From Bacteroidota bacterium (lineage in GTDB: Bacteria; Bacteroidota; Bacteroidia; Chitinophagales; Saprospiraceae): a stretch of 14,712 nt of DNA. This document shows, piece after piece, positions 8,705 to 14,712 of this stretch. The notes below the pieces were generated by a model, which ran no database searches, was not told the DNA's origin, and saw only the letters and a list, made by a program, of their open reading frames with translations. Made by a program: the position numbers and the translations under genes. The stretch is taken from contig JAJRQS010000103.1 in NCBI GenBank assembly GCA_024280135.1, forward strand, positions 1-14,712, read 5' to 3'. Position 1 is the first letter of the stretch, and each line of letters starts with the position of its first letter.

Positions 8705-9832
8705 TTATGCAAATGAGGGTTTTACTCCTTGTGCATAGAATATTCCTGTTGGCAATCGTAAAATAGTGTGCAATTCCGTCGTTTTCATTAACTGCTTTCG
8801 TACTTCTTCACCCGCTCCACCTTCAAATAAAATATTGTCAGGTAAAACAACAGCAGCTTCACCCGTTATTTTTAACTGTGTCTTTATATGTTGCAAGAAA
8901 TTCAATTGCTTATTAGAAGTGGTTTCCCAAAAGTCTTGGCGGTTATAACTCAAATCTTCTTTTACGATATCCCCCTTTTCATTGGTAAAAGTCATACTGC
9001 TTTTTTTGCCGAAAGGTGGATTTGCCAATACATAATCATAGCGTTTTCCATCATCTGCAATCAACGCATCATTGGGATTGATAAAACTCTCTCCATCTAT
9101 TTCACCAATATTATGCAAATACATATTCATTAAGCACATTCTACGTGTATTGGCTACAATTTCATTTCCGTAGAAAGTCTGATTCTTTAAAAATTCTTTT
9201 TCTTCTCGGTCTAATTTATTGTTGTCTTTAATGAAATCATAAGCTGCTAAAAAGAAACCACCTGTACCACAAGCAGGGTCTATAATGGTTTTCATTGGTT
9301 TGGGTTGTACACAAGCGACCATTGTTTTAATCAAGGCTCTAGGTGTAAAATACTGTCCTGCACCACTTTTGGTATCTTCTGCGTTTTTCTCTAAAAGCCC
9401 TTCATAAATTTTCCCTTTTATATCTGCTCCCATCAATGACCAATCTTCTTTGTCTATCATATTGATGACTTTGAGCAATTTGGCAGGGTCTTGTATCTTA
9501 TTTTGGCTTTTCGTAAATATTTGCCCCAACATTCCTTTCTCTGTGCTCAAGGTACGCAGTAATTGACTATAAAAAGACTCCAATTCTGCTCCCCGTTTTC
9601 CCGAAAGGGTTTCCCAATTACAAATATCCGCATCTGGAATTTCCTTTCCTTCTACATTTTTGAGTTTAGGAAAGTGCAAACCTTTATTGTAAGGTGGTTT
9701 ATTGAGTTCATCTGCCATTTTTAAGAATAGCAAATAGGTGATTTGTTCTAAATAATCGCCATAACCTACTCCATCATCCCGTAGTACATTGGCAAGGTTC
9801 CATATTTTTGATATTATGCTACTGTCTGTCAT
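8705..9832 (-). CDS. hsdM: Type I restriction-modification DNA methyltransferase HsdM, C-terminally truncated
   Basis: This is the N6-adenine methyltransferase subunit of a type I system; it methylates adenine in the HsdS-chosen site using S-adenosylmethionine. The N-terminal helical domain (about 5-150) includes LRDDGVGYGDYLEQITYLLF. The Rossmann methyltransferase domain has AGQYFTPRALI, motif I DPACGTGGFF at 185-194 and motif IV NPPFGKKS at 271-278, so the catalytic core is present. The protein stops at 375 residues: the conserved LRLPTGIFYAQGVK (358-371) is followed by only four unrelated residues (PSFA) and TAA. Full HsdM proteins continue here with a strand of the NVLFF type and roughly another 100 residues that contact HsdS. 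The gene is therefore 3'-truncated at about 8718. Its start overlaps the end of the RhuM-Fic gene by 14 bases. Confidence 0.9.
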   Translation of the reverse strand: MTDSSIISKIWNLANVLRDDGVGYGDYLEQITYLLFLKMADELNKPPYNKGLHFPKLKNVEGKEIPDADICNWETLSGKRGAELESFYSQLLRTLSTEKGMLGQIFTKSQNKIQDPAKLLKVINMIDKEDWSLMGADIKGKIYEGLLEKNAEDTKSGAGQYFTPRALIKTMVACVQPKPMKTIIDPACGTGGFFLAAYDFIKDNNKLDREEKEFLKNQTFYGNEIVANTRRMCLMNMYLHNIGEIDGESFINPNDALIADDGKRYDYVLANPPFGKKSSMTFTNEKGDIVKEDLSYNRQDFWETTSNKQLNFLQHIKTQLKITGEAAVVLPDNILFEGGAGEEVRKQLMKTTELHTILRLPTGIFYAQGVKPSFA

Positions 9833-10799
9833 TTTTGTTTCTGTTTAAGATGCTAATAATTAATCGTTTGACAATCTCATGTTCATCAGGCTTACTCGTC
9901 GCTATGAAAAGCGTTAGTGTTGCTAGTGCTTCGTTGCTAATAATTGTTTTGCCATTAAAAACTAGGTGATTGTTTTTTTCTAAAAAATACAAAAAGCATG
10001 CAGCAGCTATCCGCTTATTGCCATCTACAAAAGAGTGATTTTTGACAATAAGGTAAAGCAAATTGGCAGCTTTCACTTCTAGGCTAGGATATAACTCTAC
10101 ACCATCAAAACTCTGCTGTATCTGAGTGATAGAGCTACTAAAACTCTTATCTTTAGGTAGGGCAAAGACCGCTGATTCAAAATCGCTATACATTTCTTTT
10201 ATCATGGCCAAATACTCCTTTTCCGTAGGATAAACCACTTCTTGGCTGCTATTCCCTTTGATGTCTAAAGTCTCGTGGTCATAGTCATCTAGCAAAGCAA
10301 GTCCTTGAGCAAATAAACTAAACATCTCCTGATTTACCTTATCGGCAGTTTGTTCTATCGCTCTATTTAAAATCTGGATACCACCTTTTAATATTTGTAC
10401 TTCCTGTTCTTTTTCGGCAAGGCGTTTTTTATTGATAGCGTAACCTTGTACTAGATAGTCTTTGAGTCGTTGAGTTGCCCAAATACGGAATTGGGTGCCT
10501 TGTACCGAATTCACACGGTATCCTACGGAGATGATGAGATCAAGATTGTAATGGACAATTTCTCTCGCTACGGTTCGATTACCCTCTTTACGAACTGTTC
10601 GGAAATTCCGAACAGTTGAATCTTTGAGTAACTCTCCTGATTCAAAAATATGTTTTATATGCTCGCTTATATTCGCTTTACTTGAACCAAACAACTGAAC
10701 TATCTGCTTTTGTGTAAGCCAAACGGTATCTTCATCAAAGGTCACTCTGACCTCTGCATGATTATCTAATCCTTTGTATATTTCTATTTTATTATTCAT
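9819..10799 (-). CDS. RhuM-family protein with C-terminal Fic/Doc domain
   Basis: This is a two-domain protein often found inside type I restriction-modification operons. The N-terminal half (about 5-125) is of the virulence RhuM type: YKGLDNHAEVRVTFDEDTVWLTQKQIVQLF, then a DNA-binding-like KANISEHIKHIFESGEL, YNLDLIISVGYRVNS and FRIWATQRLKDYLVQGY. A helical, probably coiled-coil linker spans about 125-170. The C-terminal part has the Fic/Doc signature H255-S-F-V-D-G-N-K-R263, followed by a helix resembling that of Doc. Fic proteins transfer AMP or other groups to hydroxyls, and Doc phosphorylates EF-Tu; which applies here is unknown. The motif is intact. No obvious (S/T)xxxE(G/N) inhibitory motif or small antitoxin gene was found. 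Its ATG overlaps the stop of the upstream chimera (ATGA) and its end overlaps hsdM by 14 bases, so translation is coupled. It is the one undamaged gene of the locus. Confidence 0.88.
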   Translation of the reverse strand: MNNKIEIYKGLDNHAEVRVTFDEDTVWLTQKQIVQLFGSSKANISEHIKHIFESGELLKDSTVRNFRTVRKEGNRTVAREIVHYNLDLIISVGYRVNSVQGTQFRIWATQRLKDYLVQGYAINKKRLAEKEQEVQILKGGIQILNRAIEQTADKVNQEMFSLFAQGLALLDDYDHETLDIKGNSSQEVVYPTEKEYLAMIKEMYSDFESAVFALPKDKSFSSSITQIQQSFDGVELYPSLEVKAANLLYLIVKNHSFVDGNKRIAAACFLYFLEKNNHLVFNGKTIISNEALATLTLFIATSKPDEHEIVKRLIISILNRNKNDRQ

Positions 10800-11038
10800 C
10801 TTTTCTTCTTTTTGGCTGATGACTTTTCCAACTTTTCTGCCTTTATCTTCTCCAACAGCACAGATGCCGGCTCATAATCTTTGGCTTTTTTACATTCTGC
10901 TATTTCTGCGGCACTTAGTAGCTTGCCTTCAAAGGCTTTTTTTAAGATGCTTTGGCGTAAAGCTTTGGCTTTTTCAAGGCCTTGGATAATGCTTTGCTCT
11001 ACGCTGTCGCAAACGGATAGACGGGATTCTATTTGGCG
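10796..11038 (-). pseudogene. hsdS: Remnant of hsdS (last ~80 codons), fused in frame to hsdR
   Basis: Residues 499-578 of the chimera match the distal conserved region of HsdS. The stretch from RQIESRLSVCD to about residue 528 forms the amphipathic helix, with the signature ALRQSILKKAFEGKLL at about 524-539, followed by a Lys/Glu-rich tail. Both target-recognition domains and the central conserved helix are gone, so nothing is left to read a DNA site. The native hsdS would have overlapped the RhuM-Fic gene by the same 4-base ATGA seen now, which implies an original order hsdR-hsdS-rhuM-hsdM. Confidence 0.82.
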
Positions 11039-12532
11039 GAAGTCATTTCCTTCATCAAATTCTTCTCTAATGATTTTGATAATATCATCTGCGTGAGAGT
11101 CAGTTTTTGCAAAAACTAAGGTTTTAGGCACTTCATATTCTCCGTTTTCGTCCACACGTTTTGGGAAAATGGTTGTTCTCAAAGCCCGTTTATATTCTTT
11201 GATGATATTTCGTATTTGACTTGGATTGACTACTTTTTTATCTAAATCGTTCCGTTTGTAATTGGTATCTTCATCTTCTTGTTGCCAGCGTTTTTTTCTA
11301 GTGAGTTTATCACGTCTATCTACAAACCAACCTGCTCTAATGGTTTCGCCATTTTGTGAGATTTCAGTTTCTATGGTATAGACATCATAAGGCACATTTA
11401 CGCCATCCGTTACTGATTCTTCATAGGTATATTGACTGACGACATTTTCATTAAAAAAGCCAAAAGTTCGTTTATCAGGTGTTGCTGTAAGACCAATGAG
11501 AAAAGCATCAAAATAATCTAATACTTGTTTCCAAAGATTGTAAATAGAGCGGTGTGCTTCATCAATAACGATAAAATCAAATTGCTCAATCGGTACTTTT
11601 GGTGTATAATCAACAGGAACAGCTTGTTTTTTGGCTGTTTGTTGTTTTATCCAAGAAGATTCATTTGGATTTTCGTCTTCTGCACTGTCGTCCAGTTCTT
11701 CTCCTTTGAGAATAGAATATAGGCGTTGGATAGTAGAAATACATACTTGACTGTCATCAGCAATGTAGCTTGATGTTAAACGTTGTACGTTGTATAATTC
11801 AGTAAATTTTCGGTTGTCATCATTAGGCTGAAAGGTCATAAACGCCTGTTCTGCCTGTTCGCCCAAGTTTCGAGTATCTACGAGAAATAAAATTCGTTTT
11901 GCATCCGCGTGTTTTAGCAGGCGATAGACAAAAGTGGCTGCTGTAAAAGTTTTTCCTGCACCAGTCGCCATTTGAATTAAGGCTTTAGGTCGGTTTTTTT
12001 TGAAAGAAGTTTCTAAATTATTGATTGCAACAATTTGAGCAGGTCTTAATCCTGTAGTATCCAATATGGGGATATCAAATAATCTTTCTCGTAGGCTTTT
12101 GCCTTTTTTGAGCCATTCAGCAATGGTTTCGGGTTTATGAAACCAAAAAACATTTCGCCCTCTTGGTTTGGGGTCTCGGTAATCAGTAAAACGAGTTATT
12201 GTACCTGTACTTTCGTAAACAAACGGTAAAGGATCGTTATTTAAATATTTAAGTTTTGCATTTGCATAAGTTGATGATTGTTCTTCAACAACTGTTAAGC
12301 GGTGTCCTTCATCTTCCCGTTTTGCTTCTATAATTCCGACAGGTTTTCTATCTACAAACAACACATAATCAGCAGGGCCAACATCTGTTTGGTATTCTCT
12401 TACAGCCACACCTTTGCTTACAGATAAATCAACTTCCTTTTTAGACTGTACTTTCCAACCTGCTGCCCGTAGCATTTCATCTATTTTATCACGAGCTATT
12501 TGTTCAGGATTTTGGTTTTTATTATCAGCCAT
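10796..12532 (-). CDS. hsdR: HsdR-HsdS chimera: type I restriction subunit N-terminal part fused to an HsdS tail
   Basis: The 578-residue frame begins as a type I HsdR motor/nuclease subunit. The PD-(D/E)XK nuclease domain has D55 in GPADYVLFVD and E69-A-K71 in GIIEAKRE. The helicase follows, with Walker A MATGAGKT at 188-195, DEAH at 324-327 and motif III LTATP at 348-352. Helicase domain 2 has only begun (KTLVFAKTDSHADDI at 470-484) when, after EEFDEGNDF (residue 498), the sequence changes to RQIESRLSVCD. That is the start of the C-terminal conserved helix of an HsdS specificity subunit. Normal HsdR continues with a CQKITYK-like strand and several hundred more residues including motifs V and VI. 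Without these, ATP-driven translocation should not work, although the nuclease domain could remain folded. The frame is unbroken across the junction. An AATTCAA/TTGAATT inverted repeat lies 34 bases before the ATG. The usual HsdR length is about 800-1000 residues. Confidence 0.88.
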   Translation of the reverse strand: MADNKNQNPEQIARDKIDEMLRAAGWKVQSKKEVDLSVSKGVAVREYQTDVGPADYVLFVDRKPVGIIEAKREDEGHRLTVVEEQSSTYANAKLKYLNNDPLPFVYESTGTITRFTDYRDPKPRGRNVFWFHKPETIAEWLKKGKSLRERLFDIPILDTTGLRPAQIVAINNLETSFKKNRPKALIQMATGAGKTFTAATFVYRLLKHADAKRILFLVDTRNLGEQAEQAFMTFQPNDDNRKFTELYNVQRLTSSYIADDSQVCISTIQRLYSILKGEELDDSAEDENPNESSWIKQQTAKKQAVPVDYTPKVPIEQFDFIVIDEAHRSIYNLWKQVLDYFDAFLIGLTATPDKRTFGFFNENVVSQYTYEESVTDGVNVPYDVYTIETEISQNGETIRAGWFVDRRDKLTRKKRWQQEDEDTNYKRNDLDKKVVNPSQIRNIIKEYKRALRTTIFPKRVDENGEYEVPKTLVFAKTDSHADDIIKIIREEFDEGNDFRQIESRLSVCDSVEQSIIQGLEKAKALRQSILKKAFEGKLLSAAEIAECKKAKDYEPASVLLEKIKAEKLEKSSAKKKKR

Positions 12533-12565
12533 ATTTTTATTTTTTCTACTTCAATGTGTTAATTT

Positions 12566-12588
12566 AATTCAATTTTCGGTTTTGAATT
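12566..12588. promoter_or_regulatory. Inverted repeat just upstream of the restriction locus
   Basis: AATTCAA (12566-12572) and TTGAATT (12582-12588) are perfect 7-bp arms separated by 9 bases, 34 bases ahead of the hsdR ATG on the minus strand. The symmetry and position would suit an operator for a dimeric repressor, possibly the RhuM N-terminal domain. No promoter box with a TTTG core was found on that strand, and in AT-rich DNA a chance repeat is possible. Confidence 0.3.
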
Positions 12589-12619
12589 GGTTTTAGTCTT
12601 ATTTTTTTTATTTTTGTAG

Positions 12620-12725
12620 CGTTGGCAAAAAACAGCTCTTTGGGGATTTTAGGGTTGGCTTTTGTGTGTCAGCAAAAACCAATGTGCTGTTTGTGCGGTT
12701 GGCTCTTTTTTAATGACTGCCAACG
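12620..12725. repeat. Inverted-repeat element with CGTTGGCA/TGCCAACG ends
   Basis: CGTTGGCA (12620-12627) and TGCCAACG (12718-12725) form perfect 8-bp ends of a 106-base segment. Inside, TTGGCTTTTG (12655-12664) pairs with CAAAAACCAA (12673-12682) at 9 of 10 positions around an 8-base loop. GTTGGC recurs at 12698-12703 and can pair with GCCAAC at 12719-12724. In all there are three direct copies of GTTGGC (12621, 12654, 12698) and one inverted copy. This may be a small non-autonomous element or a structured transcript. The ends point the wrong way for an integron attC site. Confidence 0.5.
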
Positions 12726-12734
12726 AGTTTATAG

Positions 12735-12781
12735 CCGCAGATTTCTTGCGCTTTACTGTGCTTTCAGTATGTAATCAGCGG
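12735..12781. repeat. Nested hairpin
   Basis: CCGCAGATT (12735-12743) and AATCAGCGG (12773-12781) pair at 8 of 9 positions. Between them TACTG (12754-12758) and CAGTA (12765-12769) form a perfect inner 5-bp stem around a TGCTTT loop. The structure follows directly after the CGTTGGCA/TGCCAACG element and may belong to it. It has no U tract, so it is not a typical terminator. Confidence 0.4.
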
Positions 12782-12814
12782 TTTCTGCCACCTTACACAC
12801 TTGCAAATATATGA

Positions 12815-12949
12815 AATTTTTGTAACTGTTTAGACTGCCCAACAGGAAAAATAGATATAACGATGTCTGGAGGTTTTGCGCCTTATGCCTTTATTTGGTC
12901 AAATGGTCAGAAGTCGAAGAATGTCTCGGGACTTGCGCCTGGTATTTGA
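12815..12949 (+). pseudogene. Remnant of a SprB-like repeat protein (one repeat)
   Basis: In the frame that opens after a stop at 12812-12814 and closes with TGA at 12947-12949, the translation includes CLDCPTGKIDITMSGG, then FAPYAFIWSNGQ, then KNVSGLAPGI. This follows the SprB repeat pattern of Bacteroidota (cysteine pair, G-x-I-D-I-T-x-SGG, PY-x-F-x-W-S-N-G, V-S-G-L-x-P-G-x-Y). Such repeats build large secreted gliding-motility adhesins and T9SS-exported surface proteins. Only about one repeat survives, with no start, signal or sorting domain, and it stops where the conserved tyrosine should follow. It is a decayed or cut-off piece of a larger gene whose remainder is not in the window. Confidence 0.65.
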
Positions 12950-13048
12950 ATTTGAATTATTTCGACAATAGTTAGTTCTTCTTAATAGGGTAACTACTTT
13001 AGCGGAGCCCTGAGCTTCTTTATTACATTCTGATTACCGAAGCTTGAC

Positions 13049-14350
13049 TTACTTATTATAATTGTCATCCCAGTTTTTGACATGTGGCTCCCCTAGTTTT
13101 CCTACGGACTTTGCGACCATCATAGACACAGTTGCATCTCCGGTTACATTGATAATCGTTCGGCACATATCTAAAGGTCTGTCTATCGCAAAAATCAAGG
13201 CTAATCCTGCTTCTGGGATACCTGCGTAGCCCAATACACCAACGAGCATAACCATACCCGCACCGGGTACTGCCGCAGAACCAATGGAGGCTAATGTAGC
13301 CGTTGCGATGATGCCCAACTGCACATCCAAGGCTAGTTCCATACCAAATGCTTGTGCAATGAATACAGCCGCAACCGCTTGGTACAAACTCGTTCCATCC
13401 ATATTGATGGTGGCTCCGATGGGCAATACAAAACTAGACACCTCCTCATCTACACCCAAATGCTCCGTCACTCTTTCCATGGTGACAGGCAGTGTAGCCG
13501 CACTACTACTGGTTGAAAATGCCAATAATTGGGCAGGAGAAATACCATTCATAAAGAACCGAGGGCTCTTTTTTGTGTACACATAGATGACCACATTGTA
13601 CAATACAATCATGAGGGCTAGTCCTAATACAACTGTAAGTGCATACCAAGCCAATGCCTTAAATAAATCGACACTTGGGGATTCAACGACTAATGCGGCT
13701 AGTAAGGCAAAGACTCCGTAAGGTGCGGCCAACATGATTAAGTCCACCATCTTGAGAATAACTTCATTCAAGCCATCAAAGAATTTTTTAACGGTTTCTC
13801 CTTTTTCTTCAGGAATTAAAATCAGACTAATCCCAAAAAAGACCGCAAAGAAAAGTACCTGCAACATATTTCGATTGCTAGTAGCCGCTGAAAAAATATT
13901 ACTAGGAACTAAATCTTCCAATGCTTGCAGAGGCCCTTTATTATCTTGATTTTTTGCTTCCTCTTTATATTTTTTGGTTTTTCCTCCATAGTTTTCAACC
14001 ATTTCGGTTCTTGTCGTTTCCGTAATGGACTCTCCAGGTTTTATGATATTGACTAATACCAATCCAATCGTAACCGCTATTATTGTAGTCATTACATATA
14101 TCACAATTGTCCTGCCGCCCATCCTAGACAACTTAGAAATATCCTTTAAATCAGACACCCCTTTTATCAAGGCGGCTAATATCAAAGGTATCGCGATCAT
14201 TTTTAGCACATTGATGAATATTTTTCCGAAAGGCTTGACCCAATCTTGAATCATTCCCTTGCCTCCATCTATGTAGGTTGCCAATAATCCCACAATAATA
14301 CCGAGTACCATTCCTATTAGTATTTTCCAGTGTAGTGCTAATTTTTTCAT
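13049..14350 (-). CDS. Dicarboxylate/amino acid:cation symporter (DAACS, GltP/GltPh-like)
   Basis: This inner-membrane elevator-type transporter takes up glutamate/aspartate or C4-dicarboxylates with sodium or protons. At 433 residues it has the family length. The serine-rich HP1 tip is AFSTSSSAATLPVT (277-290). TM7 carries N316-M-D-G-T320. HP2 has IGSAAVPGAG (356-365). TM8 reads DMCRTIINVTGDA, with D394, R397, N401 and D405. R397 sits where the archaeal GltPh uses an arginine to bind the substrate side-chain carboxylate, so an acidic substrate is expected and a neutral amino acid is not. A charged loop at about 105-140 (KPGESITE to QDNKGP), rich in Lys/Glu, separates early helices and is the least conserved part. 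An AraC-type regulator lies upstream on the same strand, 206 bases away, and could control it, but no operator was identified. Confidence 0.93.
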   Translation of the reverse strand: MKKLALHWKILIGMVLGIIVGLLATYIDGGKGMIQDWVKPFGKIFINVLKMIAIPLILAALIKGVSDLKDISKLSRMGGRTIVIYVMTTIIAVTIGLVLVNIIKPGESITETTRTEMVENYGGKTKKYKEEAKNQDNKGPLQALEDLVPSNIFSAATSNRNMLQVLFFAVFFGISLILIPEEKGETVKKFFDGLNEVILKMVDLIMLAAPYGVFALLAALVVESPSVDLFKALAWYALTVVLGLALMIVLYNVVIYVYTKKSPRFFMNGISPAQLLAFSTSSSAATLPVTMERVTEHLGVDEEVSSFVLPIGATINMDGTSLYQAVAAVFIAQAFGMELALDVQLGIIATATLASIGSAAVPGAGMVMLVGVLGYAGIPEAGLALIFAIDRPLDMCRTIINVTGDATVSMMVAKSVGKLGEPHVKNWDDNYNK

Positions 14351-14556
14351 GTTTTAAATTTCTCAATGGTTCGGTAAAATGATGGGAGGTTGAAATTGAA
14401 GTCCTGTAACGACAAGCAACCTATGCATATAAGCATTGCCTTGCTGTAAAGATATTAATAAAAAGGAAAAATACTACAATAAAAGACGTGTTCTTATCAA
14501 TTCATTTTCGCTGCCCCCATTAGTTTGAGAAGTTATTGCAATAAAAAGATATATAA

Positions 14557-14712
14557 TTATCCTTTCATGTACTGCTTAGGTGTAGTCCCAAATTTCTGTT
14601 TAAAAGCAGAAATAAAATGGCTGGGGGCAGAGTAGCCGACCATTTCGCTTATTTCCGAAACCGTATGTTTATTCGACTCAACTAATGTTTTGGCTAGGTT
14701 CATTTTGTATTC
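14557..14712 (-). CDS. AraC-family transcriptional regulator (C-terminal end only)
   Basis: The frame enters from the right edge and ends with TAA at 14557-14559, so only the last 51 residues are visible. They hold the second helix-turn-helix of the AraC/XylS DNA-binding domain: KTLVESNKHTVSEISEMVGY, then SAPSHFISAFKQKFGTTPKQYMKG. This includes the signature of the recognition helix (SHFISAFKQKFG) and the family's closing P-x-x-Y. The sensor domain and start lie outside the window, so ligand and targets are unknown. The ORF is too short to say whether it is a one-component regulator or the C-terminus of a hybrid two-component protein, as is common in this phylum. Confidence 0.92.
   Translation of the reverse strand, partial: EYKMNLAKTLVESNKHTVSEISEMVGYSAPSHFISAFKQKFGTTPKQYMKG

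Larger units (their letters stand above)
12533..13048. other. Gene-poor region between the restriction locus and the symporter gene
   Basis: This stretch of 516 bases has no full gene. From left to right it holds the AATTCAA/TTGAATT repeat near hsdR, a cluster of GTTGGC direct and inverted repeats (12620-12725), a nested hairpin (12735-12781), and a broken SprB-like repeat on the plus strand (12815-12949). About 100 bases follow in which nothing was recognised. Confidence 0.7.

Noticed and set aside
8705..12532. Functional, complete type I restriction-modification system
   Set aside because: No target-recognition domains remain, HsdR lacks helicase motifs V-VI and its C-terminus, and HsdM lacks its C-terminal region.
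12620..12725. Possible integron attC site
   Set aside because: attC sites begin with RYYYAAC and end with GTTRRRY. Here the ends are CGTTGGCA and TGCCAACG, the opposite orientation, and no integrase or cassette array is present.
13013..13044. AGCTTC/GAAGCT inverted repeat after the symporter gene as a terminator
   Set aside because: Only 6-bp arms with a 20-base loop and no U tract on the needed strand.

Overview
The window is chromosomal DNA of a Bacteroidota bacterium. Several lines point there: a succinate dehydrogenase cytochrome b subunit of the single-chain b558 type directly followed by the flavoprotein gene, an eno gene followed 4 bases later by a FtsB/DivIC-like gene, TAnnTTTG promoter-like boxes in place of E. 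coli-type -10 boxes, starts with little or no Shine-Dalgarno sequence, and a piece of a SprB-type adhesin repeat. A Saprospira- or Cytophaga-like lineage is possible, but the sequence does not settle it. There are no rRNA, tRNA, CRISPR or insertion sequence features.

Layout. Positions 1-1805 (minus strand) hold the start of a succinate dehydrogenase operon: sdhC, then sdhA, which runs off the left edge. A gap of about 500 bases follows, then a plus-strand block of core genes. These are gcvT (glycine cleavage T-protein), a two-helix potassium channel with an RCK domain, eno (enolase), a small FtsB/DivIC-like division protein, and sucD (succinyl-CoA synthetase alpha). The block ends at a strong hairpin terminator at 7195-7227. 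On its far side, converging on it, are a minus-strand lipoprotein esterase and an unrecognised membrane-anchored protein.

Positions 8705-12532 (minus strand) are the accessory part: a damaged type I restriction-modification locus. Its first gene is an in-frame chimera in which the first ~498 residues of HsdR (nuclease and helicase domain 1) run straight into the last ~80 residues of an HsdS specificity subunit. The second gene is an apparently intact RhuM-Fic/Doc fusion protein. The third is an HsdM that keeps its catalytic motifs but stops right after GVK, without the usual C-terminal region. The three reading frames overlap by 4 and 14 bases, so they form one translation unit. No target-recognition domain remains in the window, so ordinary sequence-specific restriction-modification is unlikely. 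The Fic/Doc gene is the only undamaged member. The truncated hsdM now ends only 12 bases before the unrecognised gene.

Upstream of the locus, 12533-13048 is non-coding on the large scale. It holds a dense set of nested inverted repeats and a one-repeat remnant of a SprB-like surface protein. The window closes on the minus strand with a DAACS-family glutamate/aspartate (or dicarboxylate) symporter and the C-terminal end of an AraC-family regulator, cut by the right edge.

Functionally, sdhA/sdhC and sucD are TCA-cycle genes, eno is glycolytic and gcvT serves one-carbon metabolism. The restriction-modification remnant and the SprB fragment suggest a site of repeated deletion between conserved genes.
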